DNA of 47,457 bases from contig JAIPEP010000004.1 of NCBI GenBank assembly GCA_021737085.1, forward strand, positions 1-47,457, written 5' to 3'. The notes beneath the pieces are model-generated. The model searched no databases. It saw only the letters and a program-made list of their open reading frames with translations, and was not told where the DNA came from. This DNA is from Desulfohalobiaceae bacterium. Lineage in GTDB: Bacteria; Desulfobacterota; Desulfovibrionia; Desulfovibrionales; Desulfothermaceae. Both the position numbers and the translations under genes were made by a program. This document shows positions 8,991 through 15,676 of this stretch, piece by piece. Position 1 is the stretch's first letter; the number at the start of each line of letters is the position of its first letter.

Positions 8991-9614
8991 ATGCCCAATA
9001 GTATTCCTTTTCCGCAGAGCCTTGAGCTCCGAGTGGCAGCAAGGATGGTGCCCCGGTTTTTCACCCTGCTAAGACAGGGCTTCTGGATCCGCGTTGAGGC
9101 GGGTGCATCGCTTCAGTACGTGCTGACGCACTTTCTCGGTTTTCCTTCCTCCGTGGTCCAGGACAGGATACAAACCATATTCTTGGACGGAAATGCTGTG
9201 GACGATCCGGAAAGCGCATATCCGGATCCGGGAGCGACAGTGGCTCTTTCTGCTGCCGCCCCCGGGCTGGCGGGGGCTGGGCTGCGCAAGGGCGGAGCTT
9301 TGGCCGGATTGCGCGGATCGATAACCTTTTCCGCATCACCGGCCGGCCATCAGGATGGTGCAATGGATCTGCGGATCAGGCTCTACAATTTATTGGCGGA
9401 GGAGTGGGGTGAGGTCTTCCTCACGGAGGGGATAAAGGTCGAGGCAGAGGAGTTACGGGCGGTTCTGGCGGATATGTCCGCAGAAGTCTGGGCCCCGGAA
9501 GGGGCTGTCCGGGTGGGAGGAGAGCGGCTCGGCCCGGAGGCTCTGTTGCAGCGACTCGGGGAATTGAGCAGTGACGCCCTGGTTCTTCTGCGCCTGACCA
9601 CAGTCAGTGGGTAA
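8991..9614 (+). CDS. Uncharacterised protein downstream of aldehyde oxidoreductase
   Basis: I do not recognise an assigned function. From ATG 8991 the product is 207 residues. The segment FWIRVEAGASLQYVL, then QTIFLDGNAVDDP and GATVALSAAAPGLAGAGLRK, suggests a small beta-grasp-like fold such as ThiS/MoaD relatives, but there is no C-terminal GG. The second half (from about 125) is acidic and helical. The start is uncertain: an earlier in-frame ATG at 8916 overlaps the preceding gene and crosses its terminator, so I reject it. ATG 8991 lacks a Shine-Dalgarno, whereas ATG 9045 (MVPRFF) is preceded by AAGG. A cofactor-related role with the neighbouring oxidoreductase is only a guess from position. 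Confidence 0.7.
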   Translation: MPNSIPFPQSLELRVAARMVPRFFTLLRQGFWIRVEAGASLQYVLTHFLGFPSSVVQDRIQTIFLDGNAVDDPESAYPDPGATVALSAAAPGLAGAGLRKGGALAGLRGSITFSASPAGHQDGAMDLRIRLYNLLAEEWGEVFLTEGIKVEAEELRAVLADMSAEVWAPEGAVRVGGERLGPEALLQRLGELSSDALVLLRLTTVSG

Positions 9615-9619
9615 GTCTC

Positions 9620-10489
9620 CTACTCTGGCTGGATCCAGTTCCCCATGTCCTTGTACTCCCCGGTGAGGGAGAGGAGCTCTCGTTTTTTCGCCCTGAACCT
9701 GTCCTTCATCCCCCGGAGCCAGTCCGCGTGATCTAGGGCAGTTTTCTGGTTGGTGAACATTTGGTGCTCTTCCGGGCGGACGTCAATGGATATTCCGTTC
9801 GCAGTCCCCTCCGCTTCGCCCTCGTTGCTGCATAGCATGCACCGGATCCTGCTGGAGGAGAGGAAGCGGAAGGTGTCTCCGCCGCAGACGGGACAAAAGC
9901 CGGAGGGTTCGGATCTGCGCCCCTCCAGGGCGGCGGCGAGTTCTTCCATCCGGTTCAGATTGTCCTCCTCCTGGAAAATCTCTCCCGGCAGGGCGCCATA
10001 AAATACCCCGCTGGCACGGATTTCCGCCAAAAGGAACTTGAGGAAGCTCTCCATTCCCAGCTTAGCGTATCCCTCTTTGCCGGGAATGCCGGCTACGGCC
10101 GCTCCCACTGCGGGTTTACCCCACAGGGTGTCGGCGCGGCCGTAGAAGCTGAGGCCTCTGTCCAGGAGCGTCTTCAGCGAGGCTTGCGGCCCCAGGAAGT
10201 AGGTCGGAGTGGCCACTATGAGGGCGTCTGCCTGGCACAGGGCGTCGAGCACGGTGGCCAGGTCATCCTCCTGCCTGCACCGGCCTTCCTCTAGACAGGC
10301 ATAGCAGGCCTTGCAGGGGCGTATGTCGAATTGGGGCAGCCTGAGGAGGTTGAGCTGGTGGGGTGTGGTCAGGCGCGAGCTCACCTCCTTGATGAGCAGC
10401 TCGCTATTGCCCAGCCTGCGTGTGGAACAGACCAAACCCAGCAGGCTCATCCGTTCCTTCTTTTCCTTTGGATTTGCTTCTTGGCTCAT
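9620..10489 (-). CDS. Iron-sulfur flavoprotein / NADPH-dependent FMN reductase family with C-terminal zinc-ribbon-like segment
   Basis: This is a flavodoxin-fold redox protein. The N-terminus (LLGLVCSTRRLGNSELLIK) is the FMN phosphate-binding loop. It is followed by a compact cysteine motif CKACYACLEEGRC of the type that holds a 4Fe-4S cluster in archaeal Isf proteins, then ATPTYFLGPQASLKTLLDRG, the second flavin loop. The family ends near residue 190. This 289-residue protein continues with CPVCGG and, about 16 residues later, CMLC, which looks like a zinc ribbon. A short basic helical tail follows. The ATG at 10489 has an AGGAG site 8 bases upstream. Its electron partner is unknown. It is convergent with the preceding unknown gene, 5 bp apart. 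Confidence 0.88.
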   Translation of the reverse strand: MSQEANPKEKKERMSLLGLVCSTRRLGNSELLIKEVSSRLTTPHQLNLLRLPQFDIRPCKACYACLEEGRCRQEDDLATVLDALCQADALIVATPTYFLGPQASLKTLLDRGLSFYGRADTLWGKPAVGAAVAGIPGKEGYAKLGMESFLKFLLAEIRASGVFYGALPGEIFQEEDNLNRMEELAAALEGRRSEPSGFCPVCGGDTFRFLSSSRIRCMLCSNEGEAEGTANGISIDVRPEEHQMFTNQKTALDHADWLRGMKDRFRAKKRELLSLTGEYKDMGNWIQPE

Positions 10490-10715
10490 ATTATTGCTCC
10501 TGCGGCGAAGTCTAGTGCTTAGCCTCGCCCCGCGGTATCAGCGACACTGCCCTGCCAGAGGCAGGGTTGCACAGGGCGGGCCTCGCAGCATTTTCCTGTT
10601 TAGCTGTGTCCGGACCATGCGGGAGTGAGGTATATATAACTCTCATGTCAGCGCAGACGCAAACACAACGAAGCATGGATATGTTCGGAGCCGAACCGGG
10701 AAGAGCGCTTCACTC

Positions 10716-10740
10716 TGCACCCATTCAAAGAATGGGTGCA
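10716..10740. repeat. Perfect 11-bp stem, 3-base loop hairpin
   Basis: TGCACCCATTC (10716-10726) is the exact reverse complement of GAATGGGTGCA (10730-10740) around an AAA loop. No T-run follows on either side, so it is not a classical terminator. Its function is unknown. Confidence 0.8.
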
Positions 10741-11152
10741 TGTGTTCGCTGGGTTTCGTATAGATCGGGGCTTTGAAGTACAGTGCATAAGTCCCAAGCT
10801 CGTGGCCCTATTTTCCAGGGCTTGCTTAACGGAAAATCGTGCCCGTTTCACCGTTGGATCGGGGGTGGATCCGTTTGGATGTTGCTATACCCTGCATTTG
10901 TAGTATGGGATGAAACCCGCGCTTATAGCGCTCTCCCCGGATCGGCTCCTTCCCAACCGACTCAAATAATTCAGTAGGTTCGAAACATTTACATACCAAT
11001 TTACTCTTTCCCTCTTGGTGATGTCAATTTCTGGGCCGTTTGGCTCCGGCGGAATTCGTTCTTTCCACTTGGGGGCTTTACTCTTGCCCTGCATTTCTGG
11101 AAATGGGTACAGGGCGAGCAGGGGGAATAAACCCGGGCTACTGACCTAAGAA

Positions 11153-11164
11153 GTAAAGCTTTAC
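11153..11164. promoter_or_regulatory. 12-bp palindrome upstream of mlaE
   Basis: GTAAAGCTTTAC is a perfect palindrome ending 31 bp before the mlaE start. Its position would suit an operator in the operon promoter region, but no clear -10/-35 pair could be assigned. Confidence 0.3.
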
Positions 11165-11195
11165 ACAAGCTGAGATTTTGAGATAAAAAATTATT

Positions 11196-12011
11196 ATGTC
11201 TTTCTCAGGGGGTATCCTTCCCCTTTCCACCAATTTGTTCGCTTTGCTGGGCCGCGCTGTATTGGCCGTTCTTCAGGAGCTTGGCGGGATCTTACTCTTT
11301 TTTTTGCGAGCCCTGATTTCCATCTTCAAATACCCCTTCCAAGTGAACAAGATCGTGCGCCAGGCCTATTTCATAGGCGCCATGTCGGTATTCCTCATCG
11401 CCTTGGTGGGGCTGTTCACCGGCATGGTCCTGGGCCTGCAGGGGTACTACAGTCTGACCAAGTTCGGCTCCGAAGGGGTGTTGGGCGGGGTAGTGGCCCT
11501 GTCCCTCATCCGGGAGCTCGGTCCGGTGCTGACCGCGATCATGATTGTTGCCCGAGCCGGATCGGCCATGTCCGCCGAACTGGGAATCATGCGCATCACC
11601 GAGCAGATCGACGCCCTGTTCACCATGGGGGTGGATCCCATTCGCTCCCTTATCAGTCCGCGCATCGTTGCCGCGGTGATCTGCTTTCCCCTGTTGACCG
11701 CCCTGTTCGATGCTGTAGGTATTCTGGGGGGATACCTCGCCGGAGTAAGCCTTTTGGGAGTCAATTCAGGAGTCTTTCTCTCCCAGATGGATTCCCTTGT
11801 GGTTTTGAGCGATGCAATCAACGGATTCTATAAGGCCTTTGCCTTCGGCCTGCTCGTGGTCACCATCTGCTGCTACCAGGGGTTTTATGTACACACCCGA
11901 CAGGGTGGGCACGGGGCCAAGGGGGTGAGCATGGCCACGACCTCGGCGGTGGTTTTTTCCTGTGTGGGGGTATTGATAACCGATTATGTCCTGACCTCTT
12001 TCCTGCTTTAG
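11196..12011 (+). CDS. mlaE: MlaE-type ABC lipid transporter permease
   Basis: MlaE is the inner-membrane permease of the Mla phospholipid transport system, which keeps outer-membrane lipid asymmetry. The 271-residue protein has five or so hydrophobic segments and the family hallmarks: LIRELGPVLTAIMIVARAGS followed by AMSAELGIMRITEQIDAL. The C-terminus ends in LITDYVLTSFLL, as in most MlaE proteins. It is the first gene of an E-F-D-C-A operon and ends 3 bp before the ATPase gene. The ATG lacks a good Shine-Dalgarno, being preceded by an A/T-rich run. Confidence 0.95.
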   Translation: MSFSGGILPLSTNLFALLGRAVLAVLQELGGILLFFLRALISIFKYPFQVNKIVRQAYFIGAMSVFLIALVGLFTGMVLGLQGYYSLTKFGSEGVLGGVVALSLIRELGPVLTAIMIVARAGSAMSAELGIMRITEQIDALFTMGVDPIRSLISPRIVAAVICFPLLTALFDAVGILGGYLAGVSLLGVNSGVFLSQMDSLVVLSDAINGFYKAFAFGLLVVTICCYQGFYVHTRQGGHGAKGVSMATTSAVVFSCVGVLITDYVLTSFLL

Positions 12012-12014
12012 CTT

Positions 12015-13241
12015 ATGCGCACGCCCCTTATCGAGTTCAGACAGGTTTCCAAGCGGTTCGGGCACAATGTTGTGCTGGATAGCGTCGACCTGGCGGTCTA
12101 TCCCGGAGAGGTCACCACCCTGATCGGCAGGAGCGGGGAGGGCAAGAGCGTTACCCTGAAGCTGATCATCGGTCTTCTCTGGCCGGACAGCGGGGAGATC
12201 CTCTACCGCGGCAAGTCCGTCTCCCGGATGAAGCGCGCTGAGCTGAAACATATCCGCAGGGAGGTGAGCTTCATGTTCCAGGGCAACGCCCTGTTCGACT
12301 CCCTGACAGTGCAGGAGAATATCGCCCTGCCCCTGCGGGAGGGATTCCACGCAAACGAGGCCACAATACGGGAGAGAGTGGAGCAAAAGATGCAGGTGAT
12401 GGATCTGGAGGGCACGGAGGAGCAGTATCCTTCCCAGCTCTCCGGGGGGATGCAGAAGAGGGTGGCCCTGGCCCGGGCGATGGTGACCGATCCGGAGACA
12501 GTCCTTTTCGACGAGCCCACCACCGGGCTCGATCCGGTGCGCAAGAACAGCGTGCTCAGCATGATACTGAGCAATCAGAGGGATTACGGCTTTACAGCGC
12601 TCCTGGTCAGTCACGACGTGCCGGATGTGTTCTATATCTCCAACCGCATCGCGGTCCTGGAGGAGGGCAGGACCATCTATCAGGGCCCGCCCCAGGATTT
12701 GGAGCAGAAGGAGCATCCGGTCCTGCAGGAGTACGTTAACAGTCAGGAGATCCTGCGCAACGAGATCTACGGTCTGCAGAGCTCCCGCTTCCTGGAGCGG
12801 GCCTTCGCTGGCATGCGGGAAGATCCGGAAAGGCGGGAGGGGGCTCTTCTGGTGATCAGTTTGCCACAATACCAAGAGATCAAGGAAAAGGTGGGCCAAC
12901 TCATGGTGGAGATGCTCCTGGGCGCCATCTCTCGGGCCTTCTATAAGGTGAGCCAGTGCGGGGATCAGTGCAAGGTAGCCCGCTATGGAGAGGATCGGGT
13001 AGTCTGTCTGTGCGAGCCCGGCAGCTATGACCGCGATCCGGATAAGGTCCTGCAGGGGGTGGCGAGTGAGCTGGGCAGCATGGACTTCTGTAGCTCCGGT
13101 GTAAGACAGGGCAAGGCATCTTTCTCCGTAAATGGCGGCTGGGACAGAATCGGTAGCCATAAGAGCCTGTTTCAGCTGGTGCAGGGGATTGAGCAACAGA
13201 AAAGGATCCTGGGCAGCATCTCCTGCAAGGGCCCGGACTGA
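12015..13241 (+). CDS. mlaF: MlaF-type ABC ATPase with degenerate GGDEF-like C-terminal domain
   Basis: This is the ATPase of the Mla lipid transporter. The ATP-binding domain is complete: Walker A GRSGEGKS, signature LSGGMQKRVALARAM, Walker B TVLFDEPTTGLDPV and the H-loop LLVSHD. The protein is 408 residues, about 140 longer than normal MlaF (around 270). The extra domain (about 275-400) reads ALLVISLPQYQEIKEKVGQL, then VARYGEDRVVCL at about 321-332 and later SFSVNGGWDRIGS. This parallels GGDEF domains (RYGGDEF then SIGVA), but the active-site GG(D/E)EF is lost. I infer a degenerate, possibly nucleotide-sensing regulatory domain. The alternative is an unrelated family-specific extension. Confidence 0.93.
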   Translation: MRTPLIEFRQVSKRFGHNVVLDSVDLAVYPGEVTTLIGRSGEGKSVTLKLIIGLLWPDSGEILYRGKSVSRMKRAELKHIRREVSFMFQGNALFDSLTVQENIALPLREGFHANEATIRERVEQKMQVMDLEGTEEQYPSQLSGGMQKRVALARAMVTDPETVLFDEPTTGLDPVRKNSVLSMILSNQRDYGFTALLVSHDVPDVFYISNRIAVLEEGRTIYQGPPQDLEQKEHPVLQEYVNSQEILRNEIYGLQSSRFLERAFAGMREDPERREGALLVISLPQYQEIKEKVGQLMVEMLLGAISRAFYKVSQCGDQCKVARYGEDRVVCLCEPGSYDRDPDKVLQGVASELGSMDFCSSGVRQGKASFSVNGGWDRIGSHKSLFQLVQGIEQQKRILGSISCKGPD

Positions 13242-13351
13242 AGCGCTGTGGGCAGCCCCGCCCAATAGTGCTACGGCTTATCCGGTCCAGCTGCGGCTGG
13301 CGTGGCGGACCTTAGCAAAAAACAATCCCGGAGGGGAAACGGACGGCTTTC

Positions 13352-13816
13352 ATGGTTAGCAATCAGCGCCGAATCGAGATAGTGGTGGGTGTCTTCGTGC
13401 TCGTCGCCCTGATCTGCGTGGGCTATTTGACTATTAAGCTGGGGGATTTTCAGCTCCTGGAGTCCAACTCTTACCGGCTTAAGGCCCGCTTCAGCAATGT
13501 GGGCGGTCTCAGCGAGGGCAACGCAGTGCGGCTTTCCGGGGTCAACGTGGGCCGGGTGAATAATATCCGCCTGGATCAGGAGCGCTTTGCGGTGATAGTG
13601 ACCTTTTCCGTCAAAAAGGGGATCAAGCTGAGTGATGACACTATGGTCTCCATTAAGACTAGCGGTCTGATCGGGGACAAGTATATAAGCATCTCCCCGG
13701 GCGGCTCCGGGATTCCTCTCGAGCCCGGGGATACCATCATTGACACTCAGCCGCCGATAAACATTCAGGATTTGATCAGCAAGTACGCTTTCGGCGAAGC
13801 GAGCGGGGAGGATTGA
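13352..13816 (+). CDS. mlaD: MlaD-type MCE-domain lipid-binding protein
   Basis: MlaD is anchored in the inner membrane, forms a periplasmic hexameric ring on MlaE, and passes lipids to or from MlaC. The 154-residue product has one N-terminal membrane helix (about residues 7-27, IEIVVGVFVLVALICVGYLT). A single MCE domain follows (RLKARFSNVGGLSEGNAVRL, SGVNVGRV), ending in GLIGDKYISISPGG. The length matches E. coli-type MlaD. A GGAGG run lies about 17 bases before the ATG, which is rather far. The 110-bp gap after mlaF holds a small CCAGC/GCTGG hairpin. Confidence 0.95.
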   Translation: MVSNQRRIEIVVGVFVLVALICVGYLTIKLGDFQLLESNSYRLKARFSNVGGLSEGNAVRLSGVNVGRVNNIRLDQERFAVIVTFSVKKGIKLSDDTMVSIKTSGLIGDKYISISPGGSGIPLEPGDTIIDTQPPINIQDLISKYAFGEASGED

Positions 13817-13845
13817 TCTACGCGCCACAGCCGTTCGACCGTACC

Positions 13846-14098
13846 GTAATCCTTCACAGGGCATTTTTCACTTCGAACCTACGGTTCTGGATTTTCTTAA
13901 CGCTCGTCACGCGGGGGCATCCCTGCCCCCACCCGACTCTCCGTTGTTGCGGATTTCCTTGGTAATTTTGAGTTCCGTAAAGATGAGCTTTTTTCCAGGC
14001 GTGAGCCTTTGTCACGGTCGGGTTTCCCCCACGTGACGAGCGAAGAAAATCAACAGAACCTTCGCTAAATCGTTCAAAAATACCCTGTGAAGGATTAC
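13846..14098. mobile_element. 253-bp inverted-repeat element (MITE-like) between mlaD and mlaC
   Basis: The two ends are exact 16-base inverted repeats (GTAATCCTTCACAGGG at 13846-13861). Similarity continues inward for roughly 70 bases: GGTTCTG, GATTTTCTT, CGCTCGTCACG and GGGGG all recur in order on the opposite strand. There is no reading frame of note inside. The flanking octamers ACCGTACC (13838-13845) and ATCGGACC (14099-14106) match at 6 of 8 positions. Ends beginning GTAA and 8-bp target duplications are features of the IS66 family, so a decayed non-autonomous IS66-like element is my inference. It splits the mla operon without breaking a gene. Confidence 0.75.
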
Positions 14099-14149
14099 AT
14101 CGGACCTACTGGAGGCTTTTTCGGGGGCACCCAGAAAGGAGTTGGATTT

Positions 14150-14809
14150 ATGCGCAAAAAACTCGGATGGGGGCTTGTGCTCCTAGTTGTCGTTCTGCTG
14201 ATTCCCGGAACGGGGATGGCCAAGGAATCGCCGCAGGAGGCGGTCGACTCCTACGTGCAAAAGGTGCTCCAGACTTTTCGGCAATACGAGGGCACGGAAC
14301 TGGATACTCCAGAGAAGCGGAAGGAGTTTAAGGAGAAGCTAAGCTGCATTGCCGGAGAGGTGTTCGACTACCGGATCATGGCCAGGATGAGCCTGGGGCA
14401 GTATTGGAGAGATTTTTCCGGGGAGCAGCAACAGGAGTTCGTGCAGCTTTTCCGGCGCTTGATCGAGACCAATTACTTCAACAAGCTCCTGGAGAACATG
14501 AAGGAGGTCAAGGCCTATTCCCGGGACACTATTGTCCTTACCGACCAGATCGTCTTCTCTTCCAGTAAGGCCGAGGTGCGGTCCTACATCCGTTTGCAGG
14601 AAAAAAAGATCCCGGTGAACTATCGACTCCTGTCCCGTTCCGGGGAAAAATGGGGAGTATACGATGTCCGTGTGGAAGGTGTAAGCCTTATCCAAAATTA
14701 CCGCAGCCAGTTCCGGGACATACTGAACCAAAAGTCGCCGCAAGAGCTTTTGGAGGTGTTGCGGCGGAAAGTGCGGAAACAAAAGATCGGGCAGCCTGAG
14801 AAGTCGTGA
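14150..14809 (+). CDS. mlaC: MlaC-type periplasmic phospholipid carrier
   Basis: MlaC shuttles phospholipids across the periplasm between MlaA in the outer membrane and the MlaFED complex. The 219-residue precursor has a Sec signal peptide (MRKKLGWGLVLLVVVLLIPG, then TGMA cleavage region). The family body contains DYRIMARMSLGQYWRDFSGE and QQQEFVQLFRRLIETNYFNK, ending IQNYRSQFRDIL. I chose ATG 14150 because AAAGGAG lies about 8 bases upstream and the signal peptide begins there. The longer in-frame GTG at 14087 lies within the inverted-repeat element. The stop overlaps a possible mlaA GTG start. Confidence 0.93.
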   Translation: MRKKLGWGLVLLVVVLLIPGTGMAKESPQEAVDSYVQKVLQTFRQYEGTELDTPEKRKEFKEKLSCIAGEVFDYRIMARMSLGQYWRDFSGEQQQEFVQLFRRLIETNYFNKLLENMKEVKAYSRDTIVLTDQIVFSSSKAEVRSYIRLQEKKIPVNYRLLSRSGEKWGVYDVRVEGVSLIQNYRSQFRDILNQKSPQELLEVLRRKVRKQKIGQPEKS

Positions 14810-14853
14810 GTAAGCGGCTCATGTTTTTTTCTTATCCTGAAGGTGCGACACGG

Positions 14854-15612
14854 ATGAGGCTTAGGCTTTGGCTGGCTCTCGCCGTTTGCCTGGCGCTGGC
14901 CCTGGCCGGATCGGCCTGGGCCGGAGATCAGTCGCAAAAGAAGGAGAGCTCCCAGGAAACAGATCTGATTCGGGAGCTGGAAGAGGATTTTTCTTCCCGG
15001 GACAGATCCGCGGTTGCCGATCCCCTGGAACCGTATAACCGGGTTGTGTTCCGCTTCAACGACGGCCTATACTCCTATGTGCTCATTCCTGTCTCCAACG
15101 GGTACAAGGCGGTGATGCCAAGTCCCTTCCGGCAGGGCATGGAAAACGCTTTCCACAATGTTCGATTCCCCGGCAGGATGGTGAACCATTTGTTGCAGGG
15201 CCGTCCCTTGCGGAGCGCTAAGGAGGTCGCCGGGTTCGTGATCAACACCCTGTTTGGCTTCGGCGGTCTTTTGAAACCCGCGGACAGTATCCCAGGTTTG
15301 TCCCCGCCGGAAAAGGATACAGGGACCACACTGGGGACCTGGGGTGTGGGGCAGGGAGTGTATATTGTCTGGCCCGTGCTGGGACCGAGCACTCTGCGAT
15401 CCAGCACGGGAATGGTAGGGGACTATTTCCTGGACCCCCTCTTCTACCTCGAGGGGGATGAGTTGGGTTGGTGGCTGACCGGCACGGAGAATATCAACAA
15501 GCTTCCTTCCCTCATGGGCCGCTACGAGGACATGAAGGACTTCGGGATCGAGCCCTACTCTTCGGTCAAGGACGGTTACGTGCAGTACAGGCGGGAGAAG
15601 GTCCGCAAATAA
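14854..15612 (+). CDS. mlaA: MlaA/VacJ family outer-membrane lipid asymmetry protein
   Basis: MlaA sits in the outer membrane and removes mislocalised phospholipids from its outer leaflet. Family motifs are clear: DPLEPYNRVVFRFNDGLYSY, VINTLFGFGGLLKPADS, EKDTGTTLGTWGVGQGVYIV, LGPSTLRSSTG and DYFLDPLFYL. ATG 14854 gives a clean signal peptide (MRLRLWLALAVCLALALAGS, then AWA) with GAAGGTG upstream. A longer GTG start at 14806 would overlap the mlaC stop and add 16 residues. The signal peptide lacks a lipobox Cys, so this homologue may not be a lipoprotein, unlike E. coli MlaA. Confidence 0.93.
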   Translation: MRLRLWLALAVCLALALAGSAWAGDQSQKKESSQETDLIRELEEDFSSRDRSAVADPLEPYNRVVFRFNDGLYSYVLIPVSNGYKAVMPSPFRQGMENAFHNVRFPGRMVNHLLQGRPLRSAKEVAGFVINTLFGFGGLLKPADSIPGLSPPEKDTGTTLGTWGVGQGVYIVWPVLGPSTLRSSTGMVGDYFLDPLFYLEGDELGWWLTGTENINKLPSLMGRYEDMKDFGIEPYSSVKDGYVQYRREKVRK

Positions 15613-15647
15613 CAGCCCGAAATCGACCCGGGCGACAGGAAAAGCTC

Positions 15648-15671
15648 AAGGCGCTTCAGGCGCCTTTTTTT
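15648..15671 (+). terminator. Rho-independent terminator of the mla operon
   Basis: AAGGCGC (15648-15654) and GCGCCTT (15660-15666) pair perfectly around a 5-base loop and run into a T tract ending at 15671. It lies only 5 bases before the uvrA start codon. Confidence 0.93.
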
Positions 15672-15676
15672 GTTCT

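Larger units (their letters stand above)
10490..11195. other. 706-bp region without a convincing gene
   Basis: No protein family, tRNA or known RNA was recognised here. Visible items are a perfect hairpin at 10716-10740, a looser one around 10798-10835 (GGCCCT/AGGGC with AAGC/GCTT outside), and a 12-bp palindrome at 11153-11164. A minus-strand open frame at 10885-11094 encodes 69 residues (starting MQGKSKAPKWKERIPPEPNG). It has plausible protein-like composition to about residue 48 but no good ribosome site. It could be a remnant or a small gene; I give it about 0.2. The promoter of the mla operon must lie at the right end. Confidence 0.5.

Noticed and set aside
10975-10990. GGTTCGAAAC resembling a tRNA T-loop
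   Set aside because: No acceptor, D or anticodon stem could be formed around it on either strand.
11766-13265. 499-codon open frame on the minus strand opposite mlaF
   Set aside because: It is antisense to a well-conserved ABC ATPase gene; the product is rich in His, Leu and Gln without any motif. GC-rich coding DNA commonly gives such antisense frames.
14087-14149. Longer mlaC start at a GTG
   Set aside because: It lies in the terminal repeat of the inserted element and would put 21 odd residues before a good signal peptide; ATG 14150 has its own ribosome site.
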